Positions 1 to 7,117 of a DNA stretch of 64,000 nt are shown here, in pieces. The translations under genes and the position numbers were made by a program. The notes beneath the pieces were generated by a model. That model was given only the letters and a program-made list of their open reading frames with translations. It did not search any database and was not told the origin of the DNA. Positions within the stretch are counted from its first letter, which is position 1. Each line of letters starts with the position of its first letter. Origin of the DNA: Mycolicibacterium litorale (GTDB lineage: Bacteria; Actinomycetota; Actinomycetes; Mycobacteriales; Mycobacteriaceae); NCBI RefSeq assembly GCF_010731695.1, contig NZ_AP022586.1, positions 1,488,001-1,552,000 on the forward strand. The letters are read 5' to 3'.

Positions 1-360
1 CGGATCGTCCGCAGCGACGGCACGGACCGGCTGCGCTTCGTCGAACCCGCCGACTTCGTCGAGACAGGGAGCGTCACTGTCACCGATACCGGTGGGGCAC
101 CCGTCGCCGGTCTCAACGAGCTGGAATGCGTTGACGGCCAAGTGTGGGCGAACATCTGGCCGACCGACGAGATCGTCCGCATCGACCCGGCAACCGGGGC
201 GGTCACGGCGTCGGTCGACGCCTCCGTGTTGCGTCAGGGTGAGCCAGAGAGCAACGTGCTCAACGGAATTGCCTACGCAGGCAACGGAGAATTCTTGATC
301 ACCGGTAAGAACTGGTCGACGATGTACCGGGTGAGGTTTGACGCGGCGCAGCCCTTGTGA
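1..360 (+). CDS. glutaminyl-peptide cyclotransferase, C-terminal part (5' end outside window)
   Basis: The reading frame is open from base 1 and ends at TGA 358-360, so the gene begins upstream of the window. The visible 119 residues fit the C-terminal half of the bacterial/plant-type glutamine cyclotransferase family (PF05096), a beta-propeller enzyme that converts N-terminal Gln to pyroglutamate. Family landmarks include LNELE, WANIWPTDEIVRIDP, VLNGIAY and FLITGKNW near the end. These proteins are usually about 250-280 residues and are often exported; any signal peptide would lie outside the window. The family call rests on motifs only. Confidence 0.85.
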   Translation, partial: RIVRSDGTDRLRFVEPADFVETGSVTVTDTGGAPVAGLNELECVDGQVWANIWPTDEIVRIDPATGAVTASVDASVLRQGEPESNVLNGIAYAGNGEFLITGKNWSTMYRVRFDAAQPL

Positions 361-441
361 CCAAGGTCACTAATTGGTCTCGATCTCGGACACGTCGGCG
401 TGGGTCCCGCGCATCGCTGGTGGAGCCACGAGACTTCTCGC

Positions 442-669
442 ATGCGGGTTGAGGAAACCATGTGGGATGTACTGCTCCCGAGGGATGTTGACGAACGCTG
501 CGGGTATTCGCCCCGCGCCGCGCTGGCCGAACTCGTGGCCAAGCAGCTGCCCTCGTACAAGCGTCTGCTGCGTGTGGTGACCTGGTCGCCCGACGCGGGC
601 CATCTGTTCCGGCCGACGCCGAACTTCCGGCGCTACGCCGTGTGCTACGAGGTCGAACTCGCCACCTGA
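442..669 (+). CDS. small hypothetical protein
   Basis: I do not recognise this 75-residue product. From about residue 10 the codons show the strong G/C third-position bias of real genes here, and the product has mixed hydrophobic/charged composition, ending in a segment around RYAVCYEVEL. ATG 442 is chosen. ATG 460, preceded by GAGGA at 451-455, is an alternative with a slightly short spacer. A competing minus-strand frame over the same bases has poorer codon bias. No domain is assigned. Confidence 0.5.
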   Translation: MRVEETMWDVLLPRDVDERCGYSPRAALAELVAKQLPSYKRLLRVVTWSPDAGHLFRPTPNFRRYAVCYEVELAT

Positions 670-716
670 ACGAAACATCAGGCCCTGCCGCGGTTTTCGC
701 GCGAACGGCGAAACGC

Positions 717-1163
717 TCACCCAGCCCAGGAGGTGGGCTGGCGGCGGCGGGCGACCCGGTCGAGCCGCGCCCGCGCCGAATCCACACTGTCGGCGAGCGG
801 CAGTTCACCCTGCGGATCGCAGATGCGCAACATCCGTCGGACCTCCCTGCCGGGGACGATCACCCAGTCGACGTCGATCCGTGCGCAGCTCACGCTCATG
901 TAGTGCAGCGCGCTGAAACCCTGCGAGCCGAAGAAGGTCACCGCGCTCAGGTCGACGATCAACTGCGAGGCGGTCGCGGTGTGGCGTTCGACGTAGCGGC
1001 CGAGATCGCGCCCGTTGGTGGCATCCACCTCTCCGACGGCGGTGACCACCGACAGAATCGGCGACGGCGATCGGATCGAGAAGACGGCGCGACCGCACTC
1101 CTGGGGCGCTTCCGCGGCCGAGGGGTCAGGACGGAAAACCCGGACGGTGCCGATGTCAATCAT
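717..1163 (-). CDS. STAS-domain protein, anti-anti-sigma factor family
   Basis: The 148-residue product carries a STAS fold over about residues 35-135. The usual phospho-acceptor loop reads FFGSQGFSAL (Ser80), in the form G-S-Q-G rather than the D-S-(S/T)-G of classical SpoIIAA/RsbV, so reversible phosphorylation here is uncertain. ATG 1163 is chosen because the STAS domain starts soon after and GGGAG precedes it; a longer upstream frame to 1292 lacks domain content. The gene is divergent from a SigF/SigB-like sigma factor about 550 bp away and lies about 4 kb from an RsbP-like phosphatase, suggesting a partner-switching role. No anti-sigma kinase is adjacent. Confidence 0.8.
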   Translation of the reverse strand: MIDIGTVRVFRPDPSAAEAPQECGRAVFSIRSPSPILSVVTAVGEVDATNGRDLGRYVERHTATASQLIVDLSAVTFFGSQGFSALHYMSVSCARIDVDWVIVPGREVRRMLRICDPQGELPLADSVDSARARLDRVARRRQPTSWAG

Positions 1164-1712
1164 GGGTGGGACTCCCTCGATCGTGTGCCCCGATGGGTGT
1201 TCGGCGGCCACCGTGACGTCACAGCTTGCACGCCGCCGGGGGATGGCCGGCAAGCCGTCGCGAGTGACCTCGCCGCTGGCTGCTTCTTTCAACCTGTGAC
1301 GCAGATTACTACGGAATACGTCGTATTACTACAACCTTAAGCAGGTTCTCAGAAAGCCGTCTACCTGCGTATTTGCAAGTGGAGCGCGTGACGTCTACGC
1401 AAATTTCGGCGATCCGCCGGGCGGTGACGACGGATTGCGTAGTTCTACAAACTCCCGCGCGCACAACGGCGACGAAGCCGGTTCCAGGGGGTAGAGTGAC
1501 TGACATCCCGTCCGGGAGGCGTCACCGTTTAGTTCAAAGCGGACCGCTGTAGGCGAAGTCCGATCGAGTCAACGGTCCCATTGCCGCCGAGTCTTCGACA
1601 GGTGAAAACCCCTTCGTCGACAGCAGTTCCGAAGTCTCCCGGATAAGCAAGGCATGCGCCGTCTCACACCGGCGTTGCTTTCGCGTCCGCACCGAGTCCG
1701 GAAGGACCCGCG
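1164..1712. other. 549-bp divergent intergenic region between STAS and sigma genes
   Basis: No convincing gene is seen. The stretch around 1300-1450 is AT-richer than its surroundings and contains a dyad at 1315-1327, flanked on both sides by the octamer attactac. A minus-strand frame at 1309-1506 has poor codon bias and was rejected. The region should hold the promoters of the two divergent regulatory genes; I could not fix a -35/-10 pair with confidence. Confidence 0.6.
1315..1327. promoter_or_regulatory. palindrome AATACG-T-CGTATT upstream of the STAS gene
   Basis: The 13-bp sequence is a perfect inverted repeat of two 6-bp arms around one base. It lies about 150 bp upstream of the STAS start in an AT-rich patch, with direct repeats of attactac at about 1305-1312 and 1324-1331. 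The form suits a dimeric regulator's operator. No binding protein can be named. Confidence 0.4.
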
Positions 1713-2522
1713 ATGACGATTGTTGATGACACCCCCCAGTTGGCGACCAGAAGGCCGTCGACCCGCACCCAAGACGATTACGCCGACGTTCCCGACATGT
1801 TCCGGCTTCTGGCGGTGATGGCCGTCGAGTCCCCGCAATACGCCCGTCAACGTGAATGCATCGTCACCCGGTGCCTGCCCCTGGCCGATCACATCGCCTT
1901 CCGCTACCACCGCAAGGGCGAGAACCTCGACGACCTCGTGCAGATCGCCCGCGTCGGCCTGATGCACGCGGTGAACCGCTTCGACCCCGAGAACGGCGCC
2001 AATTTCCTGTCTTTCGCGGTGCCGACCATGCTCGGCGAGATCCGTCGTCACTTCCGCGACAACGGTTGGGCCATGCACGTACCACGCCGGCTCAAGGATC
2101 TGCACGTACAGATCACCCGGGCGACGCCCCGGTTGACGCAGTCGCTCGGCCGGGCGCCGACCCCGACCGACCTGGCCGTGGAGTTGGGGGCGGACCGCCA
2201 AGAAGTGGTGGAGTGCCTGGTGGCCGGTGACTCCTACAGCCTGCGCTCGATCGACAGCCCGATCTCCTCGGCGGACGACACGACCCGGTCCCTGGCCGAC
2301 ACTCTCGGCGAGGTCGACGCCGACATGGAACACATCACCGACCGGGAATCGTTGCGCCCCCTGCTCGCTGCGCTCACCGAACGCGAGCGAACGGTGATCA
2401 GCCTCAGGTTCTTCGCGTCGATGACGCAGACGCAGATCGCCGAACACATCGGTGTCTCGCAGATGCAGGTGTCGCGCATCCTCGCCAAGACGCTTCAGCA
2501 GTTGCGCGACGGGATGACCTGA
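1713..2522 (+). CDS. RNA polymerase sigma factor, SigF/SigB/SigG subfamily
   Basis: The 269-residue protein has group 3 sigma-70 architecture. Region 2 includes the core-binding/-10 segment with DDLVQIARVGLMHAVNRFD and FLSFAVPTMLGEIRRHFRD, then a region 3 helix set (about 120-165). Region 4 has a helix-turn-helix at about 235-262 with TQTQIAEHIGVSQMQVSRIL. This pattern is typical of the Bacillus SigB/SigF and mycobacterial SigF subfamily controlled by partner switching. GAAGGA precedes the ATG by 6 nt. It is probably a SigF paralog because no rsbW/usfX-like anti-sigma gene is next to it. The divergent STAS gene and the nearby rsbQ/rsbP-like pair are plausible partners. Confidence 0.88.
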   Translation: MTIVDDTPQLATRRPSTRTQDDYADVPDMFRLLAVMAVESPQYARQRECIVTRCLPLADHIAFRYHRKGENLDDLVQIARVGLMHAVNRFDPENGANFLSFAVPTMLGEIRRHFRDNGWAMHVPRRLKDLHVQITRATPRLTQSLGRAPTPTDLAVELGADRQEVVECLVAGDSYSLRSIDSPISSADDTTRSLADTLGEVDADMEHITDRESLRPLLAALTERERTVISLRFFASMTQTQIAEHIGVSQMQVSRILAKTLQQLRDGMT

Positions 2523-2528
2523 CCCGGA

Positions 2529-3167
2529 TCAGTCGGCCAGACGCTGCCGGACCGGAATCGCGATCTCGTTGCGACGCCGGAACGGCAGCGTCCACGGCGG
2601 ATCGTAGAACCATGCGGCGGGTTCGCCGTCCGGTTCGAAATCGCTGTCCCGCAGCGCCGTCAGCAGCTCATCGGTGCGACGTGAGACGGCCCGCGTCCCG
2701 CGGTCGCCGGTGAAGCTCAGCACGGCCACCGTCGCGGGCGGGGTCACCGTCAGCCGCACACGCTCGTCGTTCGGGGTGGGCAGGCTGTCCATCGTCCACT
2801 TCGAGGGCATGAGAAAACGGATCGTCCACTCGCCGGGCGAACCGGCCGACTGCGCGACCGGAGCGGTCATGGCGATGGTGGTCCCGCGCTGTTGGGCGAC
2901 CGGTGCGGTCATCGCGATCTCGGCGTCGCGGTGGTTACCCCCGAAGATGTATCCCGCCAACCGGCGGAAGCCCTCGTTGCGCGCGGCCTCCTCGTCGGCC
3001 GACACCGTGGTCTCCGCCGCGATGCGTTCGTCATAGCGGCGAATCTCGACAGCACCCGAGAGCCGTTGTGTCGTGTGAGGTGGCTCTTCGGTGCCACACC
3101 GGATTCCCACCGTGGCGGCCGCCGCGTCGGCCACCTGGCCTGCTGTCCGCACTATTGCTCCGAGCAT
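2529..3167 (-). CDS. SOUL family haem-binding protein
   Basis: The 212-residue product matches the SOUL/HBP family (PF04832): EIRRYDERIAAET near residue 45, then two copies of an AMTAPVAQ-type strand (about residues 90-112), and a C-terminal WFYDPPWTLPF typical of the fold. Characterised members bind haem or porphyrins; some plant members act in tetrapyrrole handling. ATG 3167 has a strong GAGGAGG ribosome site 5 nt upstream, whereas the frame extends to 3236 without one. It is convergent with the sigma gene, with 6 bp between stops. Mycobacterial function is not established. Confidence 0.85.
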   Translation of the reverse strand: MLGAIVRTAGQVADAAAATVGIRCGTEEPPHTTQRLSGAVEIRRYDERIAAETTVSADEEAARNEGFRRLAGYIFGGNHRDAEIAMTAPVAQQRGTTIAMTAPVAQSAGSPGEWTIRFLMPSKWTMDSLPTPNDERVRLTVTPPATVAVLSFTGDRGTRAVSRRTDELLTALRDSDFEPDGEPAAWFYDPPWTLPFRRRNEIAIPVRQRLAD

Positions 3168-3272
3168 CGCGTCCCTCCTCTGGTCCGGTGCACGGTTAAC
3201 CGGCGCCGCAAGCCCGCAAACGACGCTGGGCACCACGTCATGGTTGCGACATCACCCGAACGGCGGGCACCA

Positions 3273-3300
3273 GGTTTGGTCCATGATCACTTTTGGGAAC
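3273..3300 (+). promoter_or_regulatory. candidate SigF-type promoter upstream of csbD-like gene
   Basis: GGTTT (3273-3277) and GGGAAC (3295-3300) are separated by 17 nt. The mycobacterial SigF consensus is about GGWWT-N15-17-GGGTAY, so the -35 matches and the -10 differs at one position. CsbD-like genes are commonly general-stress-sigma dependent, and the site leaves a leader of about 45 nt to ATG 3354. This is pattern matching only. Confidence 0.35.
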
Positions 3301-3353
3301 AGAGCTTCCGAACGCCTCGGCGCGGGGCCGTTGACAGGAAGGATCAAGCCATC

Positions 3354-3608
3354 ATGGCCGACGACAACAGCGGTAACACCGGACCCGAGGAAGCCGTCAA
3401 GGGTGCGGTCGAAGGGGTGAAGGGCAAGGTCAAGGAGGTCACCGGTGCCGTGCTGGGCCGCGACGACCTCTACCGAGAGGGCCAGGCGCAGCAGGACAAG
3501 GCCGACGCCCAGCGCGACGCCGCCAAGAAGGAAGCCGAAGCCGAGGCCGCCCGCGGTTCGGCGAAGGTCGCCGAGGAGCGGCAGAAGTCCGAGCAGACCG
3601 GACACTGA
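3354..3608 (+). CDS. CsbD-like general stress protein
   Basis: The 84-residue, highly charged protein has the CsbD family (PF05532) pattern: repeated G-x-V-K-G-K-V-K-E-type turns around residues 14-35 and a long Lys/Glu/Ala-rich helix to the end. CsbD proteins are small soluble proteins induced by sigma-B-type factors in Bacillus; their biochemical role is unknown. AGGAAGGA lies about 10 nt upstream of ATG 3354. Proximity to the SigF-like sigma gene and the candidate SigF promoter supports stress regulation. Confidence 0.8.
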   Translation: MADDNSGNTGPEEAVKGAVEGVKGKVKEVTGAVLGRDDLYREGQAQQDKADAQRDAAKKEAEAEAARGSAKVAEERQKSEQTGH

Positions 3609-3626
3609 CGGCTCGACCGTCGGTCA
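3606..3626. terminator. short hairpin between convergent genes
   Basis: GACGG (3607-3611), loop CTCGA, CCGTC (3617-3621) is a perfect 5-bp inverted repeat. It sits exactly between the stops of the csbD-like gene and the converging acyl-CoA ligase gene. It could act on both strands, but there is no T-tract. Confidence 0.3.
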
Positions 3627-5099
3627 GGCTCCGAACGCTTCGCGGGCCCGGCGACGGACCGCGTTCTTGTCGACCTTCCCGTTCGTCGTCAGCGGCAGCG
3701 CCTCGACGAACAGCACGTGGCGGGGTCGCTTGAACGCGGTGAGTCGCGCCCGCACGTGGTCGATGAGGGCCGTCTGCGTGGGGTGCCTGCCGGTGGCGCG
3801 CACCACGACCGCGCAGACGGCCTCGCCCCAGTACTCGTCGGGAACACCGACCACCGCGGCCTGTTCCACGTCCGGATGATCGACGAGGACGTCCTCGACT
3901 TCGCGTGAGGACACGTTCTCTCCGCCGGTGACCACGATGTCCTTGCGGCGGTCGATCACGTACAGCCTGCCGTCGGGATCCATCCGGCCGACGTCTCCGG
4001 TGGCCAGCCACCCGTCGTCGTCCACCGGCGGCCGGTCGGGCCAGTAGCCGGCGGCGACCTGCGCGCCGCGCACCTCGATCTCCCCGGACGCCGCGATCCG
4101 CACCTCGACTTCCGGATGAGGTAGGCCCGCGCTGGCCAGCAGCTCCTGACGCCCCGCGAGGCCGCGGCGGTGATCACCGGGTCCGAGGAAGGCGACGTTC
4201 CCCCCGGTCTCGGTCATGCCGTAACCCTGATGGAAGTCGCAGTCCAGCCGATCCAGTGCGGTGCGAAGCAGATCCGCGGGAATCGCGGCGGAGCCGTAGG
4301 CGATCGAGCGGAGCGTCGGCAGCGCCCCACCCGTCGACTGCAGGTGGCCGAGCAGGGCGTGCAGCATGGTGGGGGCCAACGAGCAGGCGGTCACCCTGTG
4401 CTCGTCGATCGTTCGCGCTATGGCGTCGGGCCGGAACTGTGCAGCCAGCACCACGGTGGCGCCGACGGCGTGCTGCACCAGCATGTTGTACCCGGCGATG
4501 TGACACATGGGGAACGGCAGCAGGTACACCCCGCCCGGCGTGACGGCGCGTCCGACGACCGACCCCTGCACCGCGGCCAGTACCGAACGATGGGTGTGCA
4601 CAACACCTTTGGGAGTGCCGGTCGATCCGCTGGTGAACAGCAGCCACGCCGGGTCGTCCGGGGCGGGTGAGGCAGCAGCGGATCCGGCGGGCGCGGCGGT
4701 CAGTTCCGCCGCATCTGCCGCCATGACCTGTTGCACCGACGGCACCTCGGAGCGCAGGTCGGTCAACCGGTCGAGGTAGCCGGGGTCGCCGACGACGACG
4801 GTCGGGCTGGTCGCGGCCAACTGTGCGTACTGCTCGGCGGCCCGCAGCCGCTGGTTGATCAGCGTGAGGATCCGGCCGGCGCGCGGCACCGCGTAGTACA
4901 GGCGGGCGTAGGCGGTGCTGTTGTCGGCGACGACGGCGATGCGGTCACCGGGTGCGCTGTGAGCCGCGACCCACGCGGCGACCGACCGGATCTGCTGGTC
5001 GAACCGGGCGAACGACGTCACCACAGCATCCGGTCCGATCACGGCGGGACGCTCCGGATGCGCAGCGGCGGCCGATGCCACCAGATCGTGCAGCAGCAC
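3624..5099 (-). CDS. AMP-forming acyl-CoA synthetase/ligase
   Basis: This 491-residue adenylate-forming enzyme has the full ANL motif set: FTSGSTGTPKG (155-165), YGMTETGG (293-300), ATGDVG (366-371), RRKD (384-387), GGEN (392-395) and the catalytic Lys in NGK (475). It should activate a carboxylate to acyl-AMP and then acyl-CoA; the substrate is not predictable. The GTG start (5097-5099) shares one base with the TAG stop of the upstream RsbP-like phosphatase (TAGTG), implying translational coupling. A ligase coupled to an rsbQ-rsbP pair is unusual and suggests a metabolic link to the stress signal or its ligand. Confidence 0.9.
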   Translation of the reverse strand: MLLHDLVASAAAAHPERPAVIGPDAVVTSFARFDQQIRSVAAWVAAHSAPGDRIAVVADNSTAYARLYYAVPRAGRILTLINQRLRAAEQYAQLAATSPTVVVGDPGYLDRLTDLRSEVPSVQQVMAADAAELTAAPAGSAAASPAPDDPAWLLFTSGSTGTPKGVVHTHRSVLAAVQGSVVGRAVTPGGVYLLPFPMCHIAGYNMLVQHAVGATVVLAAQFRPDAIARTIDEHRVTACSLAPTMLHALLGHLQSTGGALPTLRSIAYGSAAIPADLLRTALDRLDCDFHQGYGMTETGGNVAFLGPGDHRRGLAGRQELLASAGLPHPEVEVRIAASGEIEVRGAQVAAGYWPDRPPVDDDGWLATGDVGRMDPDGRLYVIDRRKDIVVTGGENVSSREVEDVLVDHPDVEQAAVVGVPDEYWGEAVCAVVVRATGRHPTQTALIDHVRARLTAFKRPRHVLFVEALPLTTNGKVDKNAVRRRAREAFGA

Positions 5100-6280
5100 T
5101 AGCGTGGCACTCCGAGCGCCAGCACCGCGGCGTCGTCCTCCACGCCGGCGCCCAGTTCGGCCAACAGGTTCCGCAGGGTGCCGACGATCTCGGTCGCGGT
5201 CGAAGGTGCATGCGCCCGAGCCAGTTCCATCAGCGCATCGTGGTCGTCGTAACGCTCGGCGCCGCGGCCGATGCGGGCCTCGGTGACCCCGTCGGTGTAC
5301 ATGACCAGGGTGTCACCGGCCCCGAGGTGCACCCGGGCCGACGCGAACCGGGCGTTGCTGAAGATGCCGACGGCCTGGCCTCCTTCGGTGCTGACCTTGC
5401 GGACGCCGCCGTCGGCGCTCAGCAGCAGCGCCGGCGGGTGGCCACCGCTTGCCAGGTGCACGTCGAAGCCGTCCCCGTGGCGGATCAGCAGGCCGAACAC
5501 CACCGTGCAGAAGTGCGAACGGTCCGCGCCGTACTCGTTGATCAGCACCGTGTCCAGGTTGTGCAGCACCGCCACCGGATCGTCGTCGAACACCGCCGCA
5601 GCCCGCAGCGTGTAACGAGCGAGCGAGGCCACGGTCGCCGCGTTGATGCCCTTGCCGCAGACATCTCCGAGGAAGAACGCCGACCGGTCGTGTCCGAGCG
5701 CGAACAGGTCGTAGAAGTCGCCGCCGACTTCGTCGTGCGACGCCGCGTGCAGGTGCGCGGAGGCCTCCAGACCGGCCGGCGGGGACAGGGCCGGCGGGAG
5801 CAACGACTGCTTGAGCGTGCGCGCCAGTGCGGTCGCCCTGGCCCGCTCCTGCTCGGCACGCCGCCGCTCGGCCAGGAGCTCCTGCTCGTAGGCCCGCCGG
5901 TCGCTGGCGTCCTGCAGCGCGAGGCGGATGATCGTCGGCGTTCCCGAAGCGTCGGTCTTGACGTTGGCCGCGATCAGCGCGGGCAGCCGGTCACCGTCCG
6001 CGGTGACCAGATCGACTGTGACACCGCGGATCTCGCCCGAGAGATGCAGCAGGGGTGCGAAGTGCGTCTCGAAGTGAATCCGGCCGCCGGCGGTCAGCAG
6101 GTCGGTGAACGGTGTGCCGATCAACTCCTCGACAGACCTGCCCAGCCAGCCGGCCAGCGTCTGGTTCACCGACAGGATCCGCCGGTCGGGCCCTGTGGCG
6201 AGGTGACCGCACGGCGCCTGCTGGTACAGGTCCTCGACGGTGTGGTTCGGTGCCGGATCGGCACTGTCGGGTGGCGTCAC
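5099..6280 (-). CDS. rsbP: RsbP-like PAS-PP2C (SpoIIE-type) serine phosphatase
   Basis: The 393-residue protein has a PAS domain (about 13-125), a charged coiled-coil linker (about 126-155), and a SpoIIE-type PP2C phosphatase domain (about 155-390). Metal-binding signatures are GGDFYD (186-191), GDVCGKG (205-211), YTDGVTE (328-334) and DDAAVL (382-387). The linker LARTLKQSLLPP is typical of RsbU/RsbP enzymes. In Bacillus, RsbP dephosphorylates the anti-anti-sigma factor RsbV under energy stress and needs RsbQ, whose homologue is the overlapping upstream gene. The GTG start overlaps the rsbQ TGA by 4 nt. The likely substrate is a STAS protein such as that at 717-1163. Confidence 0.88.
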   Translation of the reverse strand: MTPPDSADPAPNHTVEDLYQQAPCGHLATGPDRRILSVNQTLAGWLGRSVEELIGTPFTDLLTAGGRIHFETHFAPLLHLSGEIRGVTVDLVTADGDRLPALIAANVKTDASGTPTIIRLALQDASDRRAYEQELLAERRRAEQERARATALARTLKQSLLPPALSPPAGLEASAHLHAASHDEVGGDFYDLFALGHDRSAFFLGDVCGKGINAATVASLARYTLRAAAVFDDDPVAVLHNLDTVLINEYGADRSHFCTVVFGLLIRHGDGFDVHLASGGHPPALLLSADGGVRKVSTEGGQAVGIFSNARFASARVHLGAGDTLVMYTDGVTEARIGRGAERYDDHDALMELARAHAPSTATEIVGTLRNLLAELGAGVEDDAAVLALGVPR

Positions 6281-7077
6281 GTCGACCGGGCGAACACGGC
6301 GATCGCCTCGGCCGTCTCCTCCGGGGCGCTCAGATGGGGACAGTGGCCGGTGGTCTCGAGGGTCAGCAGTGCGCTGCCGGGGATGTGGTCGTGAACGAAC
6401 GCGCCCACCCCGCGCGGGGCGATGACGTCATACGCGCATTCGATGACCAGGGTGGGTACGTGCACGCCGGCGAGGTCGGCACGGTTGTCCGACAGGAACG
6501 TCGCCCGGGCGAACACCTGCGCCCGGCCCGGGTCGGTACGGCAGAAACTCTCGGCCAGCTCCTCCGACAGTTCGGGCTGACCCGGCGCGCCCATGATGGT
6601 CGGCGCCATCGCGCGCGACCAGCCGAGATAGTTGCTCTCCATCGAGTCGAGGAGTTCGTCGATGTCCGCCCGCGAGAAGCCGCCGCGGTAGTCGGCGTCG
6701 TCGACGTAACACGGTGACGGCGTGAGCAGCACCAGCTTCGCGATCCGGGTGGGGTCGGCGCCCACGGCGAGCACTCCCATCATCGCGGCGACCGAGTGCC
6801 CGACGAACACCACGTCGGTCAGGTCGAGCTCACGGAGCAGGTCAAGGACGTCGTCGGCGTAGCCCTGGAGCGACGAGTAGCGGCCGGCGTCCCAGGCCGC
6901 CGGATCCGAGCTACCCGAACCCACATGGTCGAACAGGACGACGCGAAAGTCGGGCGACAGGCGAGCGGTCACCTTTCGCCACAGATTCTGGTCGCAGCCG
7001 AAACCGTGGGCGAGCACGATCGTCGGTCCCTGCTCGGCCCCCACGATCCGGACGTTGTTCCGGGAGCGCACATCCAT
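6277..7077 (-). CDS. rsbQ: RsbQ-like alpha/beta hydrolase (energy-stress signalling)
   Basis: The 266-residue alpha/beta-hydrolase strongly resembles Bacillus RsbQ along its length: HGFGCDQNLWRKV, LFDHVGSGSSD, VFVGHS, TPSPCYVDDADYRGGF and ETTGHCPHLS. The catalytic triad is intact: Ser95 in GHSVA, Asp217 and His245. RsbQ and the related receptors KAI2/D14 have a buried pocket; RsbQ is thought to produce or present a small hydrophobic molecule sensed by the RsbP PAS domain. The gene directly precedes and overlaps the PAS-PP2C gene, the same order as Bacillus rsbQ-rsbP, which makes the assignment stronger than either gene alone. Confidence 0.9.
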   Translation of the reverse strand: MDVRSRNNVRIVGAEQGPTIVLAHGFGCDQNLWRKVTARLSPDFRVVLFDHVGSGSSDPAAWDAGRYSSLQGYADDVLDLLRELDLTDVVFVGHSVAAMMGVLAVGADPTRIAKLVLLTPSPCYVDDADYRGGFSRADIDELLDSMESNYLGWSRAMAPTIMGAPGQPELSEELAESFCRTDPGRAQVFARATFLSDNRADLAGVHVPTLVIECAYDVIAPRGVGAFVHDHIPGSALLTLETTGHCPHLSAPEETAEAIAVFARST

Positions 7078-7117
7078 CGAGACGATCCTTTCACCTCACG
7101 CGCGTGCCGGCGGACGG

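Noticed and set aside
1309..1506. A 65-codon minus-strand frame in the STAS/sigma intergenic region
   Set aside because: Poor third-position G/C bias and no ribosome site.
3606..3626. True intrinsic terminator
   Set aside because: Only a 5-bp stem and no T-tract; kept as a low-confidence feature and not as a finding.
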